Shown in pieces: positions 25,350-33,159 of a DNA stretch of 64,000 nucleotides. Each line of letters starts with the position of its first letter. Position 1 is the stretch's first letter. Both the position numbers and the translations under genes were made by a program. A model generated the notes under the pieces. That model did no database searches. It worked only from the letters and a program-made list of their open reading frames with translations, and was not told the DNA's origin. Origin of the DNA: Xanthobacteraceae bacterium (GTDB lineage: Bacteria > Pseudomonadota > Alphaproteobacteria > Rhizobiales > Xanthobacteraceae); contig JALHRD010000024.1 of assembly GCA_022841625.1 (NCBI GenBank), forward strand, positions 1 to 64,000. The letters run 5' to 3'.

Positions 25350-26450
25350 TCACCGTGTCACCAGCCGTTCAAATCGCAGCGCTACCCACGCCGCCAGCCC
25401 CAGCGTTGTAATGATCCGCACGATCTGAAACCCGGTGATCAGCGCCGCGTCAAGCCCGAGGACCTTGCCGGTCAGCGCCATTTCGGCAATGCCGGCCGGC
25501 GCCAGCGCCAGCACCAGAGTTGTCACCGGCAAACCAAGTATTAGCGAATAGAGCGCCGCCAGCAGCGCCAGCATCACCAGCGCAAACGGCACCGTCACCA
25601 ATGACGCCAGCAACAGGCGCAACAGCCGGGTGAGGAACTCGGGCTTAAATTGCGTGCCGATCGACACACCGACGATGACCTGAGCGACAATCAAGATCGG
25701 CTCGGGCACCCGCCCTGGGATCAGACCTAGGGCGCCGAGCGCCGCCATCACAAACAGCGAGCCGAGAAACCAGGCATTCGGCAGCGCAAAGCGATTGAGC
25801 GCGAGCCCGCCCAGGAGCGATGCGCCCATTAGCGCAAGCACCGCCAGCCATGACATCGCCTCGCCTTGGGTCACGACATTGCGCGCGCCCACTTCGGCGA
25901 GCGCGCTGACCACGAACGGCGCGGCGCAAACGGTCAGGCCCACCCGCATGGTCTGCAACACCATGATTGGGAGCGGGTCGGCATCGATGCGCTTGGCGAC
26001 ATTAGCCATTTCGATGACCCCGCCGGGCATGACCGCGAGCACGGCGGTCCTGGCATCGACAGCCACCAACCGCATCAGGATCAGCGCGCCGACCAGGGCA
26101 ATGGCGATCGACGCCAGCGCGCCAAGCACCATCGCCGGCAGCAAGGTGAGGATTGTCACCATGATTGCCGGCGTGAACGTCGTGCCGACCGCCGCGCCGG
26201 TGACGAACTGCCCGGCGGCGCGCGCCTGCCACACCGAGCGCACCGGCACGCCGGAAAGCCCGAGCGTGGCGGTGATGATGAGCGACCCCGTCATATAAGG
26301 CAGTGGGAAATTCAAGAGCTCGCCAACAAACCCGCCGACAAAGCCAACCGCGACGGTCGCGAGCAGCGCCGCGGTGGTGACGGCGAGGCTTGTGAGCCAC
26401 GCGCGCGCTGCATCGGAGGTCTTTGGCGGGATTTCGTTGGGGGGCGGCAT
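25350..26450 (-). CDS. AbrB-family (ammonia-monooxygenase-like annotation) integral membrane protein
   Basis: A 366-residue, very hydrophobic protein of the AbrB duplication family (PF05145). Two homologous halves each carry a conserved loop: FPLPYMTGSLIITATLGLSG with AVMPGGVIEMANVAKRIDAD in the first, and LPNAWFLGSLFVMAALGALG with LAPAGIAEMALTGKVLGLDA in the second. About ten membrane segments are expected. Despite historic names it is neither a regulator nor an ammonia monooxygenase; a transport role is assumed. It heads the operon with the dehydrogenase and Rieske oxygenase, so it may import their substrate. Confidence 0.87.
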   Translation of the reverse strand: MPPPNEIPPKTSDAARAWLTSLAVTTAALLATVAVGFVGGFVGELLNFPLPYMTGSLIITATLGLSGVPVRSVWQARAAGQFVTGAAVGTTFTPAIMVTILTLLPAMVLGALASIAIALVGALILMRLVAVDARTAVLAVMPGGVIEMANVAKRIDADPLPIMVLQTMRVGLTVCAAPFVVSALAEVGARNVVTQGEAMSWLAVLALMGASLLGGLALNRFALPNAWFLGSLFVMAALGALGLIPGRVPEPILIVAQVIVGVSIGTQFKPEFLTRLLRLLLASLVTVPFALVMLALLAALYSLILGLPVTTLVLALAPAGIAEMALTGKVLGLDAALITGFQIVRIITTLGLAAWVALRFERLVTR

Positions 26451-26537
26451 TGCTTGTCGACGTGCTGAATTTGATCTCTTGTATGATAGGCGGAGCGTAA
26501 GCGAAACCCACGACCAGTTCCTAATGGGAGATCACCG

Positions 26538-27542
26538 ATGAACGATAAGCTTGCCCCTCGAAAGCCATTCGCCGCGCCTATAGTCGATCAGCTCGCAGTG
26601 CGGGTTGTGGTCGATTCCCGCTACGAGCGGTTCCTGCCAAAATCGACCCATGCGTTCGTCGCCATCGAGCACGTCGGCCAGGTGCCGCGCCGGCAGATGA
26701 CGTCGCTGGCCTGCGAATGGGGCCTGTCGTTGCATCTCGCATCCGCCCGCGCCGGCGCCAAGGCACAATACATGCTGGATTTCGGTTACACGCCGGAGAT
26801 CGTGCTGCGCAATGCCGACCTGCTCGACATTGATCCCGGCAAGATCGACGGGCTGATCCTCAGCCACGCCCATCGCGACCATTTCGGCGGCCTGACCGGC
26901 TTTCTGATGCAGCACCGCGCCCGCATGCGCAGCGACCTGTGCTTCTACAACGGCGGCGAAGACGGCTTCCGCGAGAAGTTTCTGGGCAAGCCGGAAGACC
27001 CGATCTCATGGGGCAAGGTCGACCGCACCATGCTGACGGCACAATTCGTGAAACCCGTTTGCTGCCACGAGCCGCACGACCTCTCGCATGCCTTCACGAC
27101 CGGATTTATCGAGCGCGCTTCCTTTGAGGAAGTCAGCGGCGGCTCGATGGTCTACGAGTACGACCATTTCACCGAGACTGAACGGCGCGGCAAGCTGGTC
27201 AAAGACACCCATCCGGACGAACACGCCACCTGCTACATCGTGCAGGGCCGCGGACTGGTGGTGATCAGTTCCTGCGGTCATGTCGGGTTGATCAATACCA
27301 TCCGGCAGGCGATGGCGGTGTCGGGGGTGTCGAAACTGCACGCCGTGATCGGCGGCTTCCACCTGGTCACCGCGCCGCCCGACTATATCGAGCGCACCGT
27401 GACCGAGTTCGCCGCGCTCAAGCCCGACGTGGTGATCCCGATGCATTGCTCCGGTGCCGATTTCATCGACAGCATGCGCCGGCGCATGCCGGAGCAATTG
27501 GTCAGCACCAATGTCGGCACGCGGTTTACCTTTGGGGTATGA
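26538..27542 (+). CDS. Metallo-beta-lactamase-fold hydrolase
   Basis: A 334-residue protein with the HxHxDH metal motif (H110, H112, D114, H115 in ILSHAHRDHFGGL). Further candidate ligands lie in SSCGHVGLIN and PMHCSGADFID. The arrangement resembles the archaeal/bacterial 7,8-dihydropterin-6-methyl synthase-like (MptE/DHPS-related) MBL group. It diverges from the AbrB-like operon across an 87-bp gap with an A/T-rich centre. GGGAGATC before the ATG is the ribosome site. The substrate is not recognisable. Confidence 0.87.
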   Translation: MNDKLAPRKPFAAPIVDQLAVRVVVDSRYERFLPKSTHAFVAIEHVGQVPRRQMTSLACEWGLSLHLASARAGAKAQYMLDFGYTPEIVLRNADLLDIDPGKIDGLILSHAHRDHFGGLTGFLMQHRARMRSDLCFYNGGEDGFREKFLGKPEDPISWGKVDRTMLTAQFVKPVCCHEPHDLSHAFTTGFIERASFEEVSGGSMVYEYDHFTETERRGKLVKDTHPDEHATCYIVQGRGLVVISSCGHVGLINTIRQAMAVSGVSKLHAVIGGFHLVTAPPDYIERTVTEFAALKPDVVIPMHCSGADFIDSMRRRMPEQLVSTNVGTRFTFGV

Positions 27543-27623
27543 GGCTTCTTTCACTCGCGCTTGCCGCCAGTCCTTTAGCCGCCTACCCTCGCATACACAG
27601 CCACGGCCGATCCGCGGGTCACC

Positions 27624-28445
27624 ATGACGAACACCGCCGCCGACGTCCGAACCACCACGGCGCCAGCGCCCGGCGAAGGCCGCCTGCGCGCGGCGGCACG
27701 CCTAGCGTTTCCATTTCTGGTCGTGGGCGCGCTATGGGAGGTCACCGCCCATTCGGGCGTGTTTCCGGCGCGGCTGTTCCCGACGCTTGAAGAAATCGCC
27801 GCGGCGTTCTGGCGTCTCACCCTGGCCGGCATTCTGCCGCGTCACGTCGCTGAGACCTTGGCTCGGCTGTTCGCGGGCTTCGCGCTTGCGGCGATCGCCG
27901 GCGTCGCCATCGGCATCGCCATGGGACGTTCGAAGCCGGCGGAAGATTACCTCTTGCCACTCGTTTCAATCGCCGCGCCGATCCCCGGCATCGCTTATGC
28001 GCCGCTGTTCATGCTGTGGTTCGGTCTCGGCAATTTCTCCGCTATCCTGTTGGTTGGCGTCGTCTCGGCGTTTCCGATTATCCTCAACACCTGGACCGGC
28101 GTGAAGGCTGTGAAGGACATCTGGGTGCGCGCGGCACAGGCCATGGGCGCCGATCAGCGCCGGCTGTTCGCGCATGTGATCCTGCCGGGCGCGCTGCCTT
28201 ATATCCTCACTGGCCTGCGGCTTGGCCTGGCGCAGGCGTGGCGCATTCTGGTCGTTCTCGAACTGCTTGCCGCCGTGCCCTGGGGGCTCGGCTGGCTGAT
28301 CTTCGGGGCGCGCGAATTTCTCAACACCGACGTCATGCTCGCCGGCGTCGCGGTCATCGGCATGGTCGGGCTCGCGCTAGAAAAGCTCGTATTCGAGCGG
28401 TTCGAACGCGTGACCGTGGTGCGCTGGGGGATGATGCAGTCATGA
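27624..28445 (+). CDS. ABC transporter permease, NitT/TauT (SsuC-like) type
   Basis: A 273-residue permease with about six membrane helices (first near residues 25-45). The EAA loop that contacts the ATPase is visible as RAAQAMGADQRRLFAHVILPGALPYILTG (in parts: AAQAMGADQRRLFAHV and ILPGALPYILTGL). GLGWLIFGAREFLNTDVMLAG is the conserved C-terminal region of the taurine/nitrate/sulfonate group. Its stop overlaps the start of a second permease (ATGA). The pair should form a heterodimer. The ATPase and receptor are probably the genes at 35.4 and 37.2 kb. Confidence 0.92.
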   Translation: MTNTAADVRTTTAPAPGEGRLRAAARLAFPFLVVGALWEVTAHSGVFPARLFPTLEEIAAAFWRLTLAGILPRHVAETLARLFAGFALAAIAGVAIGIAMGRSKPAEDYLLPLVSIAAPIPGIAYAPLFMLWFGLGNFSAILLVGVVSAFPIILNTWTGVKAVKDIWVRAAQAMGADQRRLFAHVILPGALPYILTGLRLGLAQAWRILVVLELLAAVPWGLGWLIFGAREFLNTDVMLAGVAVIGMVGLALEKLVFERFERVTVVRWGMMQS

Positions 28446-29227
28446 CCGCGAGCCGCGCCAGCTCCATCCTGCGCGGCGCCCTGGCGGTGCTAATCGTCGC
28501 TGCCTGCTATGAGGCGATCGCGCGCAGCGGCTGGTTTCCGCGTGCGCTGGTGCCGACGCTGCCGAATGTCGCGGCAACCCTTTGGGCACTGCTCGCCGAC
28601 GGCACCATGTTGCGCCACGCCGCCACCACGCTCTATCGCATGCTGTGCGGCTTTACGCTGGCGGTTGCAATCGGGGTGCCACTGGGCATTCTGGTGGGGC
28701 GATTTCGGCCGGTCGAAAACTTCTTCATGCCGCTGGCCAGCGCGCTGATGCCGATCCCGTCGCTGGCCTGGGTGCCGGTATTCATCCTTTGGTTTGGGCT
28801 CGGCAACACGGTCGCGATCCTGATTGTGTTCTACGCGGCGCTGTTCCCGATGCTGCTCAATGCCTGGTCGGGGGTGCGTTCGGTTAACCAGCTCTGGCTG
28901 CGCGCCGCCGGCGCTATGGGCGCGGGCGAAAATGCGCTGTTTTGGAAGGTGATCCTGCCGGGCGCTTCGCCGTTCATCATCACCGGGCTGCGGCAGGCGT
29001 ACCTGCGCGCCTGGATCGCGGTCGTGGGCGCTGAGATGCTGGCCTCGTCGGATTGGGGGCTTGGCTGGGTGATCTACGATGCCAAGGAATTCCTCAATGC
29101 CGATGTGATGCTGGCCTCGCTCGCGGTCATCGGCTGTCTTGGGTTTATCTTCGAGCGGCTGGTGTTCGGCGCGCTCGAACGTGCAACGGTGCAGCGCTGG
29201 GGCATGGTGCGCGAGGCCAAGGCGTAA
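28442..29227 (+). CDS. ABC transporter permease, NitT/TauT (SsuC-like) type, second subunit
   Basis: A 261-residue permease translationally coupled to the previous one by a 4-nt ATGA overlap. It has the same fold: EAA loop at RAAGAMGAGENALFWKVILP and C-terminal GLGWVIYDAKEFLNADVMLA. Helices start near residues 8-28. Two non-identical permeases in tandem differ from the single homodimeric permease of SsuC or TauC. A Bug receptor follows 28 nt later in the same direction. Confidence 0.92.
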   Translation: MTASRASSILRGALAVLIVAACYEAIARSGWFPRALVPTLPNVAATLWALLADGTMLRHAATTLYRMLCGFTLAVAIGVPLGILVGRFRPVENFFMPLASALMPIPSLAWVPVFILWFGLGNTVAILIVFYAALFPMLLNAWSGVRSVNQLWLRAAGAMGAGENALFWKVILPGASPFIITGLRQAYLRAWIAVVGAEMLASSDWGLGWVIYDAKEFLNADVMLASLAVIGCLGFIFERLVFGALERATVQRWGMVREAKA

Positions 29228-29255
29228 TACGAATACCGGACCGGAGGGCGCTGTC

Positions 29256-30233
29256 ATGAGACGCGAAACGATCGTCGCAAGCGTTGTAGCCCTGTTGGCG
29301 GCTCACGCGGCAGCGCCGGCCAATGCGCAGGATTTTCCCGCCCGCCAGGTTACCTTCGTCCTGCCGTTCGCGCCCGGTGGCGCGATCGACATTTATGCCC
29401 GTGCCTATGCCCAGAAGCTCTCCGACAAATTCGGCAAGCCGTTTGTGGTCGAGAACCGGCCCGGCGCCGGCACCGTATTGGCTGCCAGTTCGGTGGCCCG
29501 CGCCGCGCCTGATGGACACACCGTGCTGGTGTCACCGAGCCCATTGGCGATCAATGCCACGCTCTACAAAAAGCTGCCCTATGACACCGCGAACGATTTT
29601 ATGGCGCTGGCCTATGTCGCCGACATCCCGCTTGTGCTGGTGGTTCACCCATCGCTGCCGGTGCAATCGATCCCCGACCTGATCAAATACGCCAAGGACA
29701 ACCCGGGCAAGTTGTCCTATGCCTCAAGCGGCACCGGTACCACGCTGCATCTATCGGGCGAGTTGCTGAAAAGCATGACGGGTATCCAGATGACCCACGT
29801 CCCCTATAAGGGCGGTCCGCCGGCGCTGAACGACGTGGTGGCCGGGCATGTGCAACTGGTGTTTGCCGACCCCGCCTCAGCGGTCCAGCAAATCCGGGCC
29901 GGTCGCGTTCGGCCGCTTGGGGTCACTTCAAAGGTCCGCCTGCTGAGCGCGCCGGAAATCCCGCCAATCGCCGATGCCGGCGTGCCGGGTTTCGAAGCGG
30001 TGTCCTGGACCGTTTTCATGGCCCCGGCCAAGACGCCGGACGCCATCGCCGGCCGGCTGCATGCCGAGATCACCGCCTTGGCGGCAAGCGCGGAAATACG
30101 CGAACAGACTATCAAACTCGGCATGATCCCGGTCACCTCACCAGCGCTCGCCCAATTACGCGGCTTTCTGCCGCGGGAGATCGGACGTTGGGGGACATTG
30201 GTGCAGCAGGCCGGGATCGCGGGCTCCGAATAA
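29256..30233 (+). CDS. Bug/TctC-family periplasmic receptor linked to ABC permeases
   Basis: A 325-residue Bug receptor: signal peptide (residues 1-25, ending ANAQ), FPARQVTFVLPFAPGGAID, FVVENRPGAGTV and HVPYKGGPPALNDVVAGHVQ. The ATG at 29256 has GGAGGG 7 nt upstream. Its position 28 nt behind two ABC permeases is unusual, since Bug proteins normally serve TctAB-type symporters. It may hand ligand to the ABC system, sense ligand, or be a separate orphan; the sequence does not decide. Confidence 0.92.
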   Translation: MRRETIVASVVALLAAHAAAPANAQDFPARQVTFVLPFAPGGAIDIYARAYAQKLSDKFGKPFVVENRPGAGTVLAASSVARAAPDGHTVLVSPSPLAINATLYKKLPYDTANDFMALAYVADIPLVLVVHPSLPVQSIPDLIKYAKDNPGKLSYASSGTGTTLHLSGELLKSMTGIQMTHVPYKGGPPALNDVVAGHVQLVFADPASAVQQIRAGRVRPLGVTSKVRLLSAPEIPPIADAGVPGFEAVSWTVFMAPAKTPDAIAGRLHAEITALAASAEIREQTIKLGMIPVTSPALAQLRGFLPREIGRWGTLVQQAGIAGSE

Positions 30234-30383
30234 CGATTTGATCGCCAAAATAGGACGAATCGCATATCGTTAACGTGGGTAATGTCTATTGTTTGCGAGC
30301 GCACTGACGGAACCTTAAGCACTCCAAATCGACACTGTATCCCTATTCCAAGATGCTACCGCTGGTGTAGCGTTGATCGATGA

Positions 30384-30767
30384 ATGAGCCGCGTGACGCG
30401 CACCAGCCGCCACAGGCTTTGGGGCATTGATTGCGCCATGATCGAACGACCGACTCAAACGCCGGATCCGCGCATCGTTCCGTTGCGCCTGATTAGGCAG
30501 ACCATGCGTTCGGCCGAAACCGTTGTCCTGTTTCGCACTGGAACACGGACATTGCGGCCAATCGACGTGCTGCTGCTATCCCCAATTCTAATCCCGTTCA
30601 CGGCGATCGTCCTGGTCCTGCTGCTGACCTGGTTCGTCCTATGGCTGGCGACCGTCAGCCTCCTGGTCGCGCTCAACCTGATCGGCGACGCCGGGCACGC
30701 GGTTTGGTCCCGCAGCGGCGCGCTGCGCGTTCATGGCCGACGCGCGATTGGCTTTCAGGGCCGCTAA
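30384..30767 (+). CDS. Small hypothetical membrane protein
   Basis: A 127-residue protein with a strongly hydrophobic centre (about residues 60-100, VLLLSPILIPFTAIVLVLLL continuing), enough for one long or two short membrane helices, flanked by arginine-rich ends. No family is recognised. An alternative start is the ATG at 30438. It lies 24 nt before the RuBisCO-like gene on the same strand, so it could belong to that transcript. Codon use is compatible with a real gene. Confidence 0.55.
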   Translation: MSRVTRTSRHRLWGIDCAMIERPTQTPDPRIVPLRLIRQTMRSAETVVLFRTGTRTLRPIDVLLLSPILIPFTAIVLVLLLTWFVLWLATVSLLVALNLIGDAGHAVWSRSGALRVHGRRAIGFQGR

Positions 30768-30790
30768 GCCCCCATTACAGAGGCCCTATC

Positions 30791-31870
30791 GTGACCCGGT
30801 TGCAAGCGACCTATCACATCCGCTGCGATGGCGGATCGATCGACCAGCGCGCTCAGGCGATCGCTGTCGAGCAAAGCGTCGAGATGCCGCTCGCGGCAAT
30901 CACGGATGCCAATATCCGGCGCGAAATCGTCGGCCGCGTTGAAGGTGTCCGCGAGATTGCCGCGGGCCGGTTTGAAGCACGGATTTCCTTGTCCGCGTCG
31001 ACCGTCGGCCGCGACGCCGGCCAGCTCATGAACATGCTGTTCGGCAACACGTCGATGCATGACGATGTCGTGCTGCACGACGCCGAAATCCCCGACAATT
31101 TGGCGGCCGTATTCGGCGGTCCGCGTCACGGTCTCGACGGACTGCGGCAACGTGTGGGAGCCGGCAACCGCGCGATGACCTGTTCCGCGATCAAGCCGCA
31201 GGGCCTACCGCCAGTAAAGCTCGCCGAGATCGCGCGCCGGTTCGCGGATGGCGGTATCGACTACATCAAGGATGACCATAGCCTGGCCGAACAATCCTAC
31301 GCGCCATTTTCCGACCGTGTTGCGGCAATCACCCAAGCCTTGCGCGGCACAAGCGCGCATTATGTCCCAAGCATTACCGGCGATCTCGACGCCATGCGCG
31401 CCCAGGTCGCCATTGCGCGCGATGCCGGAATCGGCACCGCTATGGTGGCGCCGATGGTCGCGGGCGTCTCCAATTTTAACCGGCTGGTCGCCGACAATGC
31501 GGATATGGCCTTTCTCGCCCATCCATCGATGACCGGCGGGACGCGCATTTCGCCGCCGTTTCTTTTTGGTCGGCTGTTCCGAATGCTAGGTGCGGACGCC
31601 TCGATTTTTCCCAACCACGGCGGACGGTTTGGCTATTCGCCCGATACCTGTCGGCAACTGGCCGCCTTCGCGCTGGAAAAGCGGCCGGGCCTGCGGCCCT
31701 GCGTCCCGGTTCCGGCCGGCGGCATGACCCGCGAGCGCGTGGCCGAAATGCTTGCGTTCTACGGCGTCGATACCATGTTGCTGATTGGCGGTGGCTTGCT
31801 GGAAGCGCGCGAACGCCTGACCGACGCGACCGCCGCTTTCGTTGCCGAAGTCCGCGGGTGGAAACCTTAG
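30791..31870 (+). CDS. RuBisCO-like protein (form IV large-chain homologue)
   Basis: A 359-residue protein with a GTG start and AGAGG upstream. The barrel carries RuBisCO landmarks: SAIKPQGL (K135 equals catalytic K175, but the K177 position is Q), GGIDYIKDDH (K160 equals the carbamylated lysine; D161-D162 kept; the metal-binding Glu is His163), and PAGGMTRERV plus LIGGGLLEA for phosphate binding. Loop 6 (FPNHGGRFGYS) has no K334 equivalent, so it cannot fix CO2. RuBisCO-like proteins act as enolases, isomerases or decarboxylases on phosphorylated sugars or acids. A cupin gene follows 8 nt later, recalling RLP-cupin pairs of methylthio-sugar metabolism. Confidence 0.9.
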   Translation: MTRLQATYHIRCDGGSIDQRAQAIAVEQSVEMPLAAITDANIRREIVGRVEGVREIAAGRFEARISLSASTVGRDAGQLMNMLFGNTSMHDDVVLHDAEIPDNLAAVFGGPRHGLDGLRQRVGAGNRAMTCSAIKPQGLPPVKLAEIARRFADGGIDYIKDDHSLAEQSYAPFSDRVAAITQALRGTSAHYVPSITGDLDAMRAQVAIARDAGIGTAMVAPMVAGVSNFNRLVADNADMAFLAHPSMTGGTRISPPFLFGRLFRMLGADASIFPNHGGRFGYSPDTCRQLAAFALEKRPGLRPCVPVPAGGMTRERVAEMLAFYGVDTMLLIGGGLLEARERLTDATAAFVAEVRGWKP

Positions 31871-31878
31871 GAAGCCCG

Positions 31879-32337
31879 ATGAGTGAACGACCGCGTTCCT
31901 TTCACCGCAAGGCAACCGACGATTACCGTTGGAACGAGGTCGACCTGCTCCCTTATAAGGAGGACGATCGTGCGTTGTTTAGGGCGATCACCCGGCAGAC
32001 CCTGTTTTCCGATCCCGCGATGAATGGCGAGTTGCGCTATTTCGAGATGGCGCCGGACGGTTTCTCGACGCTGGAACGGCACGAACATATGCATGCAGTG
32101 CTGATCCTGCGCGGGCGCGGCCACTGCCTGGTTGGCAATGAAGTCCGCGCGATTGAAACCCGCGATCTCATCACCGTGCTGCCAATGACCTGGCACCAGT
32201 TTCGCGCCACCAGGGGCGAACCGCTGGGCTTCCTGTGCATGGTGAATGCACAGCGCGACAAGCCGCAGTTGCCGACGCCCGAAGACATCGCGCGCCTCAA
32301 AGCCAATTCGGCGATCGCGGCGTTCCTGAATTCGTAA
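31879..32337 (+). CDS. Cupin-domain protein
   Basis: A 152-residue single-domain cupin. Motif 1 is HEHMHAVLILRGRGHCLVGNEV, which here is HEHMHAVLILRGRG followed by HCLVGNEV, and motif 2 is ITVLPMTWHQFRATRGEPLG; the three His and nearby Glu would bind a metal. I take the ATG at 31879, 8 nt after the RuBisCO-like stop with AGGAAG upstream. Such cupins may be isomerases, lyases or dioxygenases. In Rhodospirillum rubrum a cupin acts after a RuBisCO-like protein in the methylthioadenosine-isoprenoid shunt, a possible but unproved parallel. Confidence 0.87.
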   Translation: MSERPRSFHRKATDDYRWNEVDLLPYKEDDRALFRAITRQTLFSDPAMNGELRYFEMAPDGFSTLERHEHMHAVLILRGRGHCLVGNEVRAIETRDLITVLPMTWHQFRATRGEPLGFLCMVNAQRDKPQLPTPEDIARLKANSAIAAFLNS

Positions 32338-32358
32338 GGTCGGGCCCGCGCACCTCAA

Positions 32359-32904
32359 TTACCGGCGCTTTCTGGACCGGCGCTTCGAACGCCTGGCCGC
32401 CGCGCGCCTGGCCGCCGCGCGCTCAGCCGCCGCTTTCTCGCGGCACGCCAGACAGCGGCAGCCATGGTCCTTGATGAAAGCGTTAAAGTAATTCCGCCCA
32501 TAATTGTAAGTGATCTCATCGCCGGGCTGGATATTCTTGATCGCGGTAATGACGATCTTGTGCTTCTTCACATCGGTCTCGGCATTCGGCCGGCATGAAT
32601 GATTGATATAGCGCGCAACGTTGCGGCGGCTGGAGCCGTCGACCGTCCAGCGGCTGTTGACCTCGAACAGATATTTGGTCCAGAGCTCATCGGCTTGCTT
32701 GGTCGTGATCAGCCGACCGGAATAATAAGCGATGAAATCGCCCTTCTTGATCAGCTTAACCGCAAACAGTCCCAGGCCGGATTTCGCGCGGCCGACACGA
32801 TACCGACGCCGTGATATCCGCCGGCGCGACGATGGTCGGCCTTTGGACCCACCCCCGCGCTTGGGGGCAAGATCACGCTTGCGGGCAAGACTACGTTTCG
32901 GCAC
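32359..32904 (-). CDS. SET-domain protein-lysine methyltransferase with basic tails
   Basis: A 181-residue protein, GTG start. An Arg/Lys-rich N-tail leads to a SET domain (about 35-150): KSGLGLFAVKLIKKGDFIAYY, YINHSCRPNAE (the RFINHSCxPN active-site motif) and GDEITYNYG, then a post-SET-like zinc motif CRCLACREK. The C-terminus is Arg/Ala-rich (AAARRAAARRSKRRSRKRR), like histone H1 or DNA-binding tails. It should transfer methyl from S-adenosylmethionine to lysine, perhaps on a nucleoid or ribosomal protein. It converges on the cupin gene with 21 nt between. Confidence 0.88.
   Translation of the reverse strand: MPKRSLARKRDLAPKRGGGSKGRPSSRRRISRRRYRVGRAKSGLGLFAVKLIKKGDFIAYYSGRLITTKQADELWTKYLFEVNSRWTVDGSSRRNVARYINHSCRPNAETDVKKHKIVITAIKNIQPGDEITYNYGRNYFNAFIKDHGCRCLACREKAAAERAAARRAAARRSKRRSRKRR
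32391..32420. repeat. Two tandem 15-bp repeats in the SET-protein tail
   Basis: GCCTGGCCGCCGCGC occurs at 32391-32405 and again at 32406-32420, followed by a diverged third copy. On the minus strand it encodes the repeated AAARR units of the basic C-tail. In-frame slippage of this array would lengthen or shorten the tail. Confidence 0.8.
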
Positions 32905-33159
32905 GAGACTAACGTGTGTGTCCAGAGTGGGTTGATGTGATTAGCTTGATGACGCCGCGTCGGTGAGGCCCGGAACCGAAAACGCCGGTATGTCGACGGC
33001 ATGCGAGGCAATGGTCCTTTGACGATTCACGAAACTGAGGGCGTGAATAAGGCAGCCATCCAAATTTGCAAGAGCTGACAAGATGATTTCAACATCGCCC
33101 GCTCAAGCCCACGATTGCCACGCCGGGCGAGCCAGACTTTCGCCGATCATGGACCATTC

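Noticed and set aside
30791-31870. Genuine CO2-fixing RuBisCO
   Set aside because: The K177 and K334 equivalents are missing and the metal Glu is His; no small subunit or phosphoribulokinase is near.
32905-33159. Possible small gene or RNA in the 255-bp gap before the flavoprotein
   Set aside because: No frame with good codon use, no hairpin with T-tract and no clear promoter could be supported.
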